Below, one piece after another: positions 1-9,704 of a stretch of DNA of 64,000 nt. The position numbers and the translations under genes are program-made. Each line of letters begins with the position of its first letter. Position 1 is the first letter of the stretch. Source of the stretch: Sedimentitalea xiamensis (GTDB lineage Bacteria > Pseudomonadota > Alphaproteobacteria > Rhodobacterales > Rhodobacteraceae); NCBI RefSeq assembly GCF_030164465.1, contig NZ_JASNJE010000005.1, forward strand, positions 146,897 through 210,896. The letters are read 5' to 3'. The notes beneath the pieces were generated by a model. It saw only the letters and a list, made by a program, of their open reading frames with translations, was not told where the DNA came from and did no database searches.

Positions 1-1211
<1,211 letters not shown>

Positions 1212-1237
1212 CTAGCGCAAAGGCCGCTGCGGGCCAA

Positions 1238-1774
1238 TCAGAGTTTCTTGCTGTAGGTCCAGGTCGCGACCGTCGTGTTGCGCGCGACCGAAAAGCTTTC
1301 GGCGTCGCCCAGATACTGGAACCCGCAATGGGTCAGCACCCGCGCCGAGGCCGGGTTGTCCTGGAACACAGACGCGAACATGGTGGCGTTGCCCATCGGA
1401 TTGGCATCGAGCAGCGCCTGCACGGCATCCGAAGCCAGACCCGTGTTCCAGAACGGCGGCGCGACCCAATAGCCGACTTCCGACTGGTTGCGGTCCATCT
1501 TCTTCAGCGAGATCACTCCCATGAGTTCGGCGCCTTCGGACTTGGTGCCATCCATGGCCCAGACGTCTTCGTCCCGGTCATCGGACATCGCGCGGGCGAC
1601 ATAGGCTTCGGCGACCCCCGGCGGCAACGGATGCGGGATAGAGGTGGTCATGCGCGCAACGCGTTCGTCGCCGCCATACAGTTCGATCAGCCCCATGTCA
1701 GACCGGCGCACCGGGCGCAGGTCGAAACGTTCGGTTTCGATGAGGGGCTGGGTCGGGATCTGATCCAGTTTCAT
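1238..1774 (-). CDS. GNAT-family N-acetyltransferase (RimJ/RimL type)
   Basis: A 178-residue acetyltransferase. TERFDLRPVRRSDM at the N-terminus, EVGYWVAPPFWNTGLASDAV in the centre (acetyl-CoA binding region) and NPASARVLTHCGF near the C-terminus are the usual landmarks of the RimJ/RimL-like GNAT group, which acetylates protein N-termini or small amines. Its ATG overlaps the LysE stop as ATGA (1771-1774), so the two are coupled. The substrate cannot be told from sequence. Confidence 0.9.
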   Translation of the reverse strand: MKLDQIPTQPLIETERFDLRPVRRSDMGLIELYGGDERVARMTTSIPHPLPPGVAEAYVARAMSDDRDEDVWAMDGTKSEGAELMGVISLKKMDRNQSEVGYWVAPPFWNTGLASDAVQALLDANPMGNATMFASVFQDNPASARVLTHCGFQYLGDAESFSVARNTTVATWTYSKKL

Positions 1775-2379
1775 GTGCTTGTTCCTCCTCCGAACAACAC
1801 GAAGAACACGGACAGCACGGTCAGGCCGGCCAGTGTCCACATCAGGTATGTTTCCGCAGGCGATCCTGCAACGGTAGCGGCGATCCGGTCGCCCGCGAAG
1901 GTCCAGACCGGGTGAAACAACAATTGGCATCCCAGCAGAACCGCCGCGACGATGGCGGTGGCTTCGAACGGCGGCGTGCGGATCGCCACGAAACCGGTGA
2001 AACCGGCGACGATCATCGCCCAGGCCTTCGGGTTGAGCGGATGCACGATCAGCCCCGCCCAGAATCCCGGCGCGGTTTCCGATCTTGCGTTCGGTGACAG
2101 GCGCAGGTTGGCGACCTTCCAGGCGAGCCAGCAGATATAGGCTGCCGAGACCCATTTCAGGGTTTCGAACAATCCTGGCGCGCGATCCGAAAGCTCCATC
2201 AGCCCCAGGCCCACGGGCCAGATCACCAGTTGCTTTCCCAGGGCCACGCCAAGGACGAAGGGCAGCGCCGCACGAAAGCCGAACCGCGCGCCGGTGGCCA
2301 GCAGCGCCATGTTGGCGGGCCCCGGTGTCGCCACCTGGCTGGCAGCGTACACGATGAAACTGGCGGTGGCGACAGCCAT
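1771..2379 (-). CDS. LysE/RhtB-family exporter
   Basis: A 202-residue inner-membrane protein with about six hydrophobic segments. The signature QVATPGPANMALLATGARFG sits at residues ~15-34, followed by an LGVALGKQ segment. The family exports amino acids such as lysine, homoserine or threonine. It lies between rpmA and the acetyltransferase in the leftward obg operon and overlaps the latter by four bases. The exported substrate is not predictable. Confidence 0.9.
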   Translation of the reverse strand: MAVATASFIVYAASQVATPGPANMALLATGARFGFRAALPFVLGVALGKQLVIWPVGLGLMELSDRAPGLFETLKWVSAAYICWLAWKVANLRLSPNARSETAPGFWAGLIVHPLNPKAWAMIVAGFTGFVAIRTPPFEATAIVAAVLLGCQLLFHPVWTFAGDRIAATVAGSPAETYLMWTLAGLTVLSVFFVLFGGGTST

Positions 2380-2402
2380 GGGTTGTCCTTGAAAACCAGA
2401 AA

Positions 2403-2429
2403 GGGGACCGGCGGTTCTCGCCGATCCCC
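2403..2429 (-). terminator. Hairpin between rpmA and lysE-like gene
   Basis: A GC-rich inverted repeat (arms GGGGA.CGGCG and CGCCG.TCCCC with one mismatch around a five-base loop) lies 30 bases past the rpmA stop. Read on the minus strand it is followed only by a weak T-rich stretch, so it may attenuate rather than stop transcription into the exporter and obg genes. On the plus strand it is followed by TTAATTTTT, which would be a better terminator, but no plus-strand gene is upstream. Confidence 0.4.
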
Positions 2430-2459
2430 CTTAATTTTTCATTAAGCTCCGGATACGGC

Positions 2460-2729
2460 TTACTCTGCGGCCTCCGCCACTGGCAGAACCGAAATGAAGG
2501 TGCGGCCCTTCAGGCCCTTGTGAAAGGTCACACTGCCTTCGGCGGTTGCGAAGATCGTGTGATCCTTGCCAAGGCCGACACCCTGGCCCGGCCAGAACTT
2601 CGTACCGCGCTGACGCACGATGATGTTGCCGGGAACGGCGGCCTGGCCGCCGTAAAGCTTCACGCCAAGGCGGCGACCGTCGGAATCGCGACCGTTACGG
2701 GAGGAACCGCCTGCTTTCTTGTGTGCCAT
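2460..2729 (-). CDS. rpmA: 50S ribosomal protein L27
   Basis: Part of the large ribosomal subunit near the peptidyl transferase centre. The 89-residue sequence begins [20 protein letters not shown] and contains [20 protein letters not shown], the conserved L27 block. The start directly exposes the AHKKAGGSS tail, so no N-terminal cleavage extension of the Firmicutes kind is present. It lies 11 bases downstream of rplU in one transcription unit. Confidence 0.98.
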   Translation of the reverse strand: MAHKKAGGSSRNGRDSDGRRLGVKLYGGQAAVPGNIIVRQRGTKFWPGQGVGLGKDHTIFATAEGSVTFHKGLKGRTFISVLPVAEAAE

Positions 2730-2740
2730 GCTTTCTCTCC

Positions 2741-3394
2741 TTAACCTTTGGCCAGTTCTTTGGCCTGTTCAATCCAGCCTTCACGCTCGATCCGGCCCTT
2801 GAACGACAGTTGCTCGTCAATAGCAGCTACATCCGCATCCGTCCATGCCGCGATCTGGGCGAAAGAGGTGACGCCGGCGGCCTGCAGTTTCTTTTCCAGG
2901 GCGGGGCCGACACCGGACAGCTTCTTCAGATCGTCCACACCGGCCGGTGCTTCGGTCACGGCGTCGTCTTTCTGCGCGGCCTTGGGTGCAGCGGCTTTCT
3001 TCGCCGGCTTGGCGGCCTCGACCGCCACGGCGGAAACGGAACCGGCACCCACCGCGGCCTTGACGCCGGTCTTGTCGGCGCCGGAGGCGAGGATGTCGGT
3101 GACCTTGATCAGGGTCAGTTTCTGGCGATGACCCTTGGTCCGCTGGCTGGAATGCTTGCGGCGGCGCTTGACGAAATGGATGACCTTTTCGCCCTTGATC
3201 TGGTCGATCACTTCGGCCTGCACACCGGCCCCCGCGATCAGCGGAGCGCCGACCACCGGGCTGTCGCCACCCAGCATCAGAATATCGTTGAATTGAACCG
3301 TTTCGCCAGCGTCCGCAGCCAGTTTCTCAACGCGGAGCGTGTCGCCCGCCTGAACCTTGTACTGCTTGCCGCCGGTCTTGAGGACCGCAAACAT
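2741..3394 (-). CDS. rplU: 50S ribosomal protein L21 with C-terminal helix-hairpin-helix extension
   Basis: Large-subunit ribosomal protein. Residues 1 to ~103 are normal L21 ([14 protein letters not shown] at the start, then [17 protein letters not shown]). The 217-residue protein is about twice the usual length. An Ala/Lys-rich linker leads to a C-terminal module with [20 protein letters not shown] and FAQIAAWT, a helix-hairpin-helix of the kind seen in L21 of Rhodobacteraceae. The ATG at 3394 was chosen because MFAVLKTGG is the true L21 start; the open frame upstream has no L21 similarity. First gene of the rplU-rpmA-obg unit. Confidence 0.96.
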   Translation of the reverse strand: MFAVLKTGGKQYKVQAGDTLRVEKLAADAGETVQFNDILMLGGDSPVVGAPLIAGAGVQAEVIDQIKGEKVIHFVKRRRKHSSQRTKGHRQKLTLIKVTDILASGADKTGVKAAVGAGSVSAVAVEAAKPAKKAAAPKAAQKDDAVTEAPAGVDDLKKLSGVGPALEKKLQAAGVTSFAQIAAWTDADVAAIDEQLSFKGRIEREGWIEQAKELAKG

Positions 3395-3539
3395 GCGCTT
3401 CTTCCTTTGTCTGTCGCGTCCTGTGGCCCCCGGTTCCGGGCGTTCGGACCCCATTTTCCGGGATCGCCTCGAACAGCGCGCCCGCATCCGGGCGTAGTGA
3501 TACATAAACCCGGCGCGAGAAATCGGGCCGGGATGCGCG

Positions 3540-3568
3540 CTTATGGTCGGATCGGCGCGGACTGTCAA
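3540..3568 (-). promoter_or_regulatory. Sigma-70 promoter for rplU-rpmA
   Basis: On the minus strand the sequence reads TTGACA, 17 bases, CATAAG. The -35 box is perfect and the -10 matches four of six. The predicted start of transcription is about 140 bases upstream of the rplU ATG, leaving a leader long enough for ribosomal-protein control, although no specific leader structure was recognised. Confidence 0.6.
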
Positions 3569-3580
3569 CCGCAATTGCCG

Positions 3581-4402
3581 TCAAATATCGCTGCCGGCCA
3601 TGGCGCGGGCGGCAGCGCGTCCCAGGTCTTCCGAAATCGACAGGTACATCGCGTCGAACCCGGCAAAGATGGCGGCGTTCAGAGCCTGCCCTCCGTCGGT
3701 TTCGGAATAGGTTACATAGGCGTCCAGTTCCGTGTCGCTGAGCGGACGGTAAGCCATCAGAAGAAAAGCGAACAGCCAGCTTTCCGTGTCGTCCCTCAGT
3801 TCCGCTTCCTGCGCCCAGACGTCCGCCAGGATTTCCCGGTCCGATGTCCGGGCACCGCGCCCGTCGGCAAGCCCGCGAAAGAACCGGAAGTTCGATCCCA
3901 GGGCCGAGGCGACGTTGCGGTCTACCAGGTCGTTTACCTCGACGAACCGCGTGACGGCGCCGAGGCGGCGATCGCCCGTGTCCAGGATATCGTCATGGGC
4001 GGCGCGGGCGATTTCTTCGACCGCCGGATCGGACATGGCGACGCGGGCGGCGTTTTCCAGCGACAGGATGCGCTGGCCGAGATCGGTGCCGAAAAAGGCG
4101 ATGGCGTCACGACGTTGCGCATCCGAAAGACCCTCCGCAAGAGCGTTCTCCACAAAGACCACCATGCGGTCCGGATCGTAAATTCTATCGACTTCGTCGT
4201 GAAAGAACTGTCCGCCCTGCCCGTCCAGCATGTCGTCTTCAAGGTCCTTCGCATATCGCAGGCCTTCGTCGTGCATCACCGATATGACGTCGTCCAGTTT
4301 CAGAACCGCCGACAGGGATGGTTCCGGCGCCTCGCCCGCCGCGACTCCCCCAAGGAACGCGATGCCGACCGCAAGCGCGATCGCGGCGCGACCGCCGGGC
4401 AT
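3581..4402 (-). CDS. DUF2059-type exported protein (paralogue 2)
   Basis: A 273-residue protein with an N-terminal signal or anchor (AIALAVGIAFLGGVAAGEA) and an all-helical body. It contains the FFGTDLGQRILSLENAA motif typical of DUF2059 and a second related stretch, YVTYSETDGGQALNAAIFAGF. The role of the family is unknown. Its ATG overlaps the stop of the next gene by one base, and the two products are paralogues (TDLGQR followed by ENAA in both). Confidence 0.75.
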   Translation of the reverse strand: MPGGRAAIALAVGIAFLGGVAAGEAPEPSLSAVLKLDDVISVMHDEGLRYAKDLEDDMLDGQGGQFFHDEVDRIYDPDRMVVFVENALAEGLSDAQRRDAIAFFGTDLGQRILSLENAARVAMSDPAVEEIARAAHDDILDTGDRRLGAVTRFVEVNDLVDRNVASALGSNFRFFRGLADGRGARTSDREILADVWAQEAELRDDTESWLFAFLLMAYRPLSDTELDAYVTYSETDGGQALNAAIFAGFDAMYLSISEDLGRAAARAMAGSDI

Positions 4403-5292
4403 CAGATGTCCTGTCCGGGATGAAGTTCCGCCATGCGGACGGCGAGCACCTCGAACCGGTTCGCCATGACCTCGTATTGCACCGCGTTCAACAATTCGTA
4501 GACCTGTTTCATCTCCGGCTCTTCGAGCGCCGTGACATAGGTTTCGAGATCATCGTCGGAAAAGTCGCGATAGGTATAGGCTGCGCCCGCGATGGCCGAT
4601 TTCAGGAGCAGCCGCCGCAGTTCCCGTTCCTGCGATTGGAACAGCGTGCGCAATTCGTCGACATCCATTTGCAGTTCGATCACACCCGCAGCACTTGCCG
4701 CCAGCAGGAACCGCATCTGGATTTCCTGGATCGCGCGCAGGCTCGATCCCGCCGCATCGATGGCGCGGTTCATCCGCTGGATCAATTGCGGACGCGCGGA
4801 CCCCTCTGCGACGAGATCCGCGATGATCCTCTTGCCCTCTTCTTCCTTTTCGGCGTCGTCCATCATGTGGGCGGCGTTCTCGGCCACCACCAGCCGTTGC
4901 CCCAGGTCGGTCGCGTAAAATTCGGCCGCATGGTCCAGCAGGTCGTCCGTCAACGTGTTCTCGAGGATTTCGAGCGCGAGTCCCCGCATGACCTCCGTGT
5001 CAAAGACATCGCCCGACACGCGTTCCCACTCCGAGCCGAACTCCCGCGCGTCGATCCCCAGCATGTCCGGGGCAGAACCCGCGGACAGCGCGATGCTGTC
5101 GAGAGCGACGTCAAAGCCCGTGACGTTGAGAAACGCCAGGATGCGGTCCCGGTCTGCCGCCTGGCCTGCCGTGGCCGAAACCAGGAAAATGCCAAGGCTC
5201 AGCAAGACGGCCAGCATCGCCAGGAGACTGGACCGGATTACCGGAACGGGCGGAACAGAAACAGCAAGGGCCATGGCCGGATCGTAAGGCAT
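4402..5292 (-). CDS. DUF2059-type exported protein (paralogue 1)
   Basis: A 296-residue protein. After a short N-terminus it has a hydrophobic signal segment ending ATAGQAAD, then a helical DUF2059 domain with YATDLGQRLVVAENAAHMM. The ATG at 5292 was chosen because the frame can be extended leftward only by reading through the tRNA-Ser gene antisense; an alternative ATG lies at 5274. It is the first gene of the pair. Function is unknown, and the tandem arrangement suggests duplication. Confidence 0.75.
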   Translation of the reverse strand: MPYDPAMALAVSVPPVPVIRSSLLAMLAVLLSLGIFLVSATAGQAADRDRILAFLNVTGFDVALDSIALSAGSAPDMLGIDAREFGSEWERVSGDVFDTEVMRGLALEILENTLTDDLLDHAAEFYATDLGQRLVVAENAAHMMDDAEKEEEGKRIIADLVAEGSARPQLIQRMNRAIDAAGSSLRAIQEIQMRFLLAASAAGVIELQMDVDELRTLFQSQERELRRLLLKSAIAGAAYTYRDFSDDDLETYVTALEEPEMKQVYELLNAVQYEVMANRFEVLAVRMAELHPGQDI

Positions 5293-5396
5293 TTGCGCGA
5301 ACGGGCAAACGAATTTCGCCGTCGGTGCATTTATCCGGCCCAACGGGCCTTGCCAGCCCGGACAAAGCCGATTAAACGCAGCCACCAGACCCCCGC

Positions 5397-5486
5397 GGAG
5401 AGGTGCCGGAGTGGTCGAACGGGGCGGTCTCGAAAACCGTTGTGGGTGCAAGCCCACCCAGGGTTCGAATCCCTGTCTCTCCGCCA
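5397..5486 (+). tRNA. tRNA-Ser (anticodon CGA)
   Basis: A 90-base class II tRNA with acceptor GGAGAGG pairing with TCTCTCC, discriminator G and encoded CCA. It has a D-arm starting TGCCGGAGTGGTCGAAC, the anticodon loop CTCGAAA giving CGA, a long variable arm (TGTGGGTGCAAGCCCACC) and a T-arm with GGTTCGAATCC. The long variable arm confirms serine. The base content drops downstream, where an orphan gene lies. Confidence 0.97.
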
Positions 5487-5642
5487 CAATACTTCAAGAC
5501 TGTATCTCAATTTCAAGTTATTATGGGATTCCTGATCCTGGAGCATGAAGCTCTGCCCACCTACAGCACACATCGCGACCCCGGATTTTGACGGACAAAC
5601 GGCCCCGCTCGACCTCACGGAAACGTGAGCGTCAGGGCCGCT

Positions 5643-6263
5643 CTACCGTGAGCTTTTCCACTCTTGCTGTCGTTCTTCTTCGAAATACTGCACTACAGCG
5701 AACTCGCCCATCATCTGCCCGGAAACCCTCGCACAGAGGTAGCGGCATATCTGGCGAAGACGGGTGACGCGCTGGCGGTCCGTGCTTACCGAAAAGTTGT
5801 CGTAGTCTTCGGAGTTGATCCGCAGAATTTCATCTAGCCGGGCGCGGTCCAGCTCGAATGTGTGCGCGATTTGATTTCGAAGCCTGTTCAAGCCTTCCAC
5901 TGTGGGGAGCATGCGCGGGTCGTTTACCCCGAAGCCCAAGAGGTAAGCTATCTCAAGCTTCTGCGCGAAACCTGCCTTAACATCCTTCACGGCAACATGA
6001 GTAGTTGCGTAGGCGCGGATGTACTGCAACAGGACGTGCTCAATAATTAAGTGCGCCTTGAGTAGCGCGTATTCGATGTTCTGCGTGCGCGGAAACTTCT
6101 TCGCTAGCTGCTCAAGGTCTTCGGCAATCGCTTCTATCTCTGCTTCCCGTTCCTCTGACGACGTGTAGTGGGCTATGGGATCAATCGAGAAACTGCCCTC
6201 TTTAAAGAAATTATGCGCAGTCTTCATATCTGGCCTAGGGCGCTTGACTTGACGATACTTCAT
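5643..6263 (-). CDS. HEPN-like hypothetical protein
   Basis: A 206-residue, almost entirely helical protein. Residues 129-134 read RNQIAH in the context GLNRLRNQIAHTFEL. This is the R-N-x3-H form of the Rx4-6H motif of HEPN RNases and of related DUF4145/MltR-like proteins. It is a lone gene with lower GC than its neighbours, just after tRNA-Ser, a common site for acquired DNA. No partner nucleotidyltransferase or antitoxin is adjacent. Whether it is an active RNase, a structural HEPN or an MltR-like regulator cannot be decided. Confidence 0.6.
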   Translation of the reverse strand: MKYRQVKRPRPDMKTAHNFFKEGSFSIDPIAHYTSSEEREAEIEAIAEDLEQLAKKFPRTQNIEYALLKAHLIIEHVLLQYIRAYATTHVAVKDVKAGFAQKLEIAYLLGFGVNDPRMLPTVEGLNRLRNQIAHTFELDRARLDEILRINSEDYDNFSVSTDRQRVTRLRQICRYLCARVSGQMMGEFAVVQYFEEERQQEWKSSR

Positions 6264-6320
6264 TTCTGGACCCGATACATTCCATTGCCTTCCAATGCCT
6301 TATCCTACGCTGAGCATTAG

Positions 6321-6352
6321 AAAGAAAAAAGCCGCCCCCAAAGGGACGGCGG
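6321..6352 (-). terminator. Rho-independent terminator
   Basis: On the minus strand the stem GCCGTCCC/GGGCGGC is followed directly by TTTTTTCTTT. It lies 30 bases past the stop of the small Cys-rich gene at 6381-6575 and upstream of the HEPN-like gene, so it separates the two units. It also supports the small gene being transcribed leftward. Confidence 0.75.
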
Positions 6353-6380
6353 TTGCCCCTGGCACTTAAGGGAAGGATCG

Positions 6381-6575
6381 TCAGGCAGCGACGGCGTAGG
6401 ATGCACGGCAAACTTCTTGCGCCCGGCTGCGGTCCTTGGACGTGACCGCATAGAGGGGGCAGAACAAGACGGCGGCTTCGGTCAAATCCAGCGCCAAGCC
6501 TTCAGCGGCAAGGGCTGCGTTCATGGACTGCGACGGCGACGGATGCCCACAGCAAGGACACCGGGCATATCCCAT
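6381..6575 (-). CDS. Small Cys-rich hypothetical protein
   Basis: A 64-residue frame starting MGYARCPCCGHPSPSQS, so it has a CxCC-GH cluster near the N-terminus and two more cysteines later (FCPLY, EVCRASY). This could bind a metal. The main support is the good leftward terminator immediately after it. The start is uncertain, since the frame stays open to 6719. No family was recognised. Confidence 0.4.
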   Translation of the reverse strand: MGYARCPCCGHPSPSQSMNAALAAEGLALDLTEAAVLFCPLYAVTSKDRSRAQEVCRASYAVAA

Positions 6576-6695
6576 CGGCTTTCCGGCACATGGTGCAGGA
6601 TGTGGTGCAGCCGCTCGCTTACCGTGGCCCCGTTGAAATCGCTCCGCTGCATCATATTCTGAGTAGCAAGGAAATTCAGCGAAAAAGGTAAGACC

Positions 6696-6905
6696 ATGAA
6701 AATCAGCGCGCGCAACCAATTGGCCGGGACCGTCGTCGGTATCGACAAGGGCGCGGTCAATTCGACCGTGCAGATCGATCTGGGCGGGGCGGTGATCGTG
6801 ACGGCGATGATCACCAACACGTCCGTTCAGGAACTGGGTCTGGAGATCGGCAAGACGGCCTATGCCATCGTCAAGGCCTCCGACGTCATGGTCGGCGCGG
6901 ACTGA
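6696..6905 (+). CDS. Mop-type molbindin (single TOBE domain)
   Basis: A 69-residue protein that is one TOBE/Mop domain: MKISARNQLAGTVVGIDKGAVN, then ITNTSVQELGLEIGK and AIVKASDVMVG. The family forms hexamers that bind several molybdate or tungstate ions and act as cytoplasmic stores. A purine-rich ribosome site (GAAAAAGG) precedes the ATG. It converges on, and overlaps by 46 bases, the end of the ABC ATPase gene. Its position fits the neighbouring ModA-containing uptake operon. Confidence 0.9.
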   Translation: MKISARNQLAGTVVGIDKGAVNSTVQIDLGGAVIVTAMITNTSVQELGLEIGKTAYAIVKASDVMVGAD

Positions 6906-7681
6906 CGCAGCGACGGCAGGCAGATCCTGCGCCCTGACGAAGTGGTTTCGACCGTGACGGGCAGGCCGTAGACGGTGCTGAGGTTGGCCTCGGTCAGGAC
7001 GTCCGCGGCGGGGCCATCGGCCAGCACACCGCCGCGATGCATGAGCAGCACGCGGGCGTTCAGGGCAAAGGCCTGATCCGGGTCATGGGTCGACAGGATC
7101 ACGCCGTGACCTTCGGCCGTGGCGCTTCGCGTCAGCGTTTCGATCTGGGCCAGAACCTGCGCCTGGTTGCCGAAGTCGAGGCTGGCGGTCGGTTCGTCCA
7201 TGACGATCAGCGCTGCCTGCTGCGCCAATGCGCGGGCGATCAGCACCAGTTGCCGCTGACCACCGGACAGGCGCGAATAGTCACGATGCGCAAGGTCCTG
7301 GATGCCGAGGCGTCGCAGGGCGTCACGGGCGGCGGCGCGGTCGGTCTTGCCCGGCTGGGCGAAGGCCCCGAGCCGCGCGGTGCGGCCCATCAGCACGACT
7401 TCGAGCGCCTCGAAGGGAAAGGGCGGCGCATGGGCCTGCGGGACGTAGGCGATGGCCTGCGCGATCCGTGCCCGTGTCATGGCGCTGATCGGCTGGCCGT
7501 TGAGCAGGACGGAACCGCCAAGCTGCGGCAGCAGGCCCAGCAGCGTCCGGAACAGGGTCGTCTTGCCACAGCCATTGGGGCCGAGCAGGCAGAGGATCTC
7601 GCCCGGCCGGACCGTGACCGACAGGCCGATGCCGAGTGGCATCTTGCCATAGCCGATGGACAGGTCCCGCGCCTCCAGCAT
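6860..7681 (-). CDS. ABC transporter ATP-binding protein (FecE/MolC type)
   Basis: The 273-residue ATPase powers the adjacent permease. It has Walker A GPNGCGKTT, signature LSGGQRQ, Walker B LIVMDEPTASLD and a switch His in ILSTHDPDQ. The closest type is the metal-chelate/B12/molybdate class that works with FecCD permeases. The ATG at 7681 touches the permease stop. The tail overlaps the convergent mop gene. Confidence 0.93.
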   Translation of the reverse strand: MLEARDLSIGYGKMPLGIGLSVTVRPGEILCLLGPNGCGKTTLFRTLLGLLPQLGGSVLLNGQPISAMTRARIAQAIAYVPQAHAPPFPFEALEVVLMGRTARLGAFAQPGKTDRAAARDALRRLGIQDLAHRDYSRLSGGQRQLVLIARALAQQAALIVMDEPTASLDFGNQAQVLAQIETLTRSATAEGHGVILSTHDPDQAFALNARVLLMHRGGVLADGPAADVLTEANLSTVYGLPVTVETTSSGRRICLPSLRQSAPTMTSEALTMA

Positions 7682-8703
7682 CACGACCACCCCCTGCGGC
7701 CACGGGCCAGAAGCCAGACGAAGAACGGCGCGCCGATGACAGCGGTCAGAACGCCCAGGGGCACCTCGACCGCCGCGATGGTCCGCGCCAGGGTGTCGAC
7801 GATCAGCAAATAGCCCGCGCCGATCAACGCCGAAGCGGGCAGAAGTCGGCCAAACCCCGGCCCGACCAGCATCCGCGCGACATGCGGGATCACGAGTCCC
7901 ACCCAACCGACCACCCCGGCCAGCGCCGTAACGCTGGCGGTGATCAGCGTGGCGGCGGCGATCACGACGAAGCGTGTGCGCCCGGCTTCGATCCCCAGGG
8001 CGCGCGCCTCTTCGTCGCCAAGGCTCAGCACATTGATCCGCCAGCGCAGCAGGGCCAGCGGGATCAACCCGACCAGCACCGTCGGCAGGGCGGGCAGGAT
8101 GTCGCGTGTCGTGATCGAGGCGAGCGATCCCAGAAGCCAGAAGGTGATCGCGGGCAGTTGGTCGTAGGGGTCGGCCATCACCTTCAGCAAGGACGTCACC
8201 GCCCCCGCCAGCGCGCCGACCACCACGCCGATCAGCACCAGCGTCAACGTGCGGTCCGTGTGGCGCACCATCGCGCCGACCAGCATCACCACGCCCACCG
8301 CCGCCATGCCGCCGGCGAAGGCCGCGCCCTGGATCGCCGCCACCGGCAGCGACAGGAAGATGCCCGCCACCGCGCCCAGCCCGGCACCCGCCGACACGCC
8401 CAGGATGTCGGGTGAGACCAGCGGATTGCGGAACAGCGCCTGATAGCTCGCCCCCGCCGCCGCCAGCGCCGCACCCACCAGCAGCGCCGCGCCGACGCGC
8501 GGCAGGCGGATGTTCCAGACCACGATCTGCGCCTGCCGGTCGCCTTGCCCCAAAAGAGCGGACAGCACCTGCCCCGGTGTCAGCCCATAGGGTCCGATCA
8601 TCACCGCGCCAAAGGCCAGAAGGGCCAGCACCACCGCCAGCGCCCCGGTCAATGTCCGGCCGGGACGCGGCAGGTCTACATCGGCGGTCGTCCCTCGGCC
8701 CAT
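7681..8703 (-). CDS. FecCD-family ABC permease
   Basis: A 340-residue membrane protein with about ten hydrophobic segments and the family marks RLPRVGAALLVGAALAAAG, NPLVSPDILGVSAGAGLGA and GWVGLVIPHVAR. This family includes BtuC, FhuB and the molybdate/tungstate permease MolB. The gene starts 28 bases inside the preceding binding-protein gene and joins the ATPase gene directly, so the three are co-translated. Confidence 0.93.
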   Translation of the reverse strand: MGRGTTADVDLPRPGRTLTGALAVVLALLAFGAVMIGPYGLTPGQVLSALLGQGDRQAQIVVWNIRLPRVGAALLVGAALAAAGASYQALFRNPLVSPDILGVSAGAGLGAVAGIFLSLPVAAIQGAAFAGGMAAVGVVMLVGAMVRHTDRTLTLVLIGVVVGALAGAVTSLLKVMADPYDQLPAITFWLLGSLASITTRDILPALPTVLVGLIPLALLRWRINVLSLGDEEARALGIEAGRTRFVVIAAATLITASVTALAGVVGWVGLVIPHVARMLVGPGFGRLLPASALIGAGYLLIVDTLARTIAAVEVPLGVLTAVIGAPFFVWLLARGRRGWS

Positions 8704-9704
8704 TCGAGCAGCCTTTCCAGTTCGTCGTCGCTGAGATCGACATGGTAATAGAGCTTGTAGAAGGCGCGGGTATCGTCGCGCAGGTCGCCTTGCCAGCGGT
8801 CAGGATACATCAGCCCCGCCATCCAGTGCAGCCCCATCATCCGGTTCAGCGACGGCGGCCGGTCGATCCAGCCAAAGGGCGCGGTGGGCGACAGGTAGAC
8901 CCGGCCCTTTTGCACCGCACCGATGCCCTGCCACAGCGGGTCGTCAAACACCTTGGCGTAGAAATTCGGGTCCCAGGTCACGATGATGTCGGGGTTGGCA
9001 ACGATCACCTGCTCCATCGAAGCATTCACCAGCCCGCGCGTCGCGCCGCCATCGTCGGCCACGTTGCGGCCCCCGGCGCGCTCGATGATCTCGGTGTTGA
9101 TCGAGCCCTTCATGCCGGTTTCCAGCCCTTCTGGCCCACGGGCGAGGTAGACGCGCGGCCGGTCCTCTTCAGGCACCTCGGCCAGCCGCGCATCGAGCCG
9201 GGCAAAGGTCGCCTCGACATCGGCCGCCAATGCTTCGCCGCGCTCGGGCACACCCAGTGCGTCGCCCAAGATGCGCAGGGCCTCGGCGGTGTTGTCAAAG
9301 CGCCCGTCGATCAGCAGGTAGGGGATACCGGTCTGCGCCTGCACGCGGTTGGCAAGGTCGATATAGGTGTCGCGGACCGAGCCGAAATCGACGATCAAAT
9401 CGGGCTTGATCTGCAAGGCGCGCTCGAGGTTCGCCTCGCCGCCGCGCCCGGTCAGACGGCCCGTTTCGGGGATGTCGCGATAGGGATCGGCGATAAAGGC
9501 GCGTTCTTCGGGGCGCAGGGCGCGGGGCCAGCCAGTGAGGGATTCCGGTTTCAGAACGTAGACCAGAACCGAGGCGGGCGGCCCCGCGGCAAAGACGGTG
9601 GTGACGTCATCCGGCACCTCGACCACGCGGCCGGCGCTGTCGGTCACGCTGCGGGCGTGGGCCGGCAGAGCCAGCGAGGCGAGGATCATCAGCAGAAAGC
9701 GCAT
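8676..9704 (-). CDS. Periplasmic binding protein, BtuF/MolA-like
   Basis: A 342-residue protein with a signal peptide (MRFLLMILASLALPAHA) and the two-lobe Fe/B12/molybdate type III binding fold. Landmarks are GRVVEVPDDVTTVFAAGPP, IKPDLIVDFG, RGLVNASMEQVIVANPDII and PPSLNRMMGLHWMAGLMYP. It is the obvious partner of the FecCD permease. Next to modA and mop genes, molybdate or tungstate is the likely ligand, but iron chelates or B12 cannot be excluded. Confidence 0.88.
   Translation of the reverse strand: MRFLLMILASLALPAHARSVTDSAGRVVEVPDDVTTVFAAGPPASVLVYVLKPESLTGWPRALRPEERAFIADPYRDIPETGRLTGRGGEANLERALQIKPDLIVDFGSVRDTYIDLANRVQAQTGIPYLLIDGRFDNTAEALRILGDALGVPERGEALAADVEATFARLDARLAEVPEEDRPRVYLARGPEGLETGMKGSINTEIIERAGGRNVADDGGATRGLVNASMEQVIVANPDIIVTWDPNFYAKVFDDPLWQGIGAVQKGRVYLSPTAPFGWIDRPPSLNRMMGLHWMAGLMYPDRWQGDLRDDTRAFYKLYYHVDLSDDELERLLEWAEGRPPM

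Noticed and set aside
5292..5487. Longer N-terminus for the DUF2059 gene starting at 5487
   Set aside because: It would read antisense through the tRNA-Ser gene and lacks a ribosome site; MPYDPAM followed by a signal segment is a normal start.
7681..8743. Single fused protein joining the ABC ATPase to sequence upstream of it
   Set aside because: The upstream part of that frame is low-complexity Ala/Gly/Arg antisense-like noise over the permease gene; the ATPase starts cleanly at MLEARDLS.
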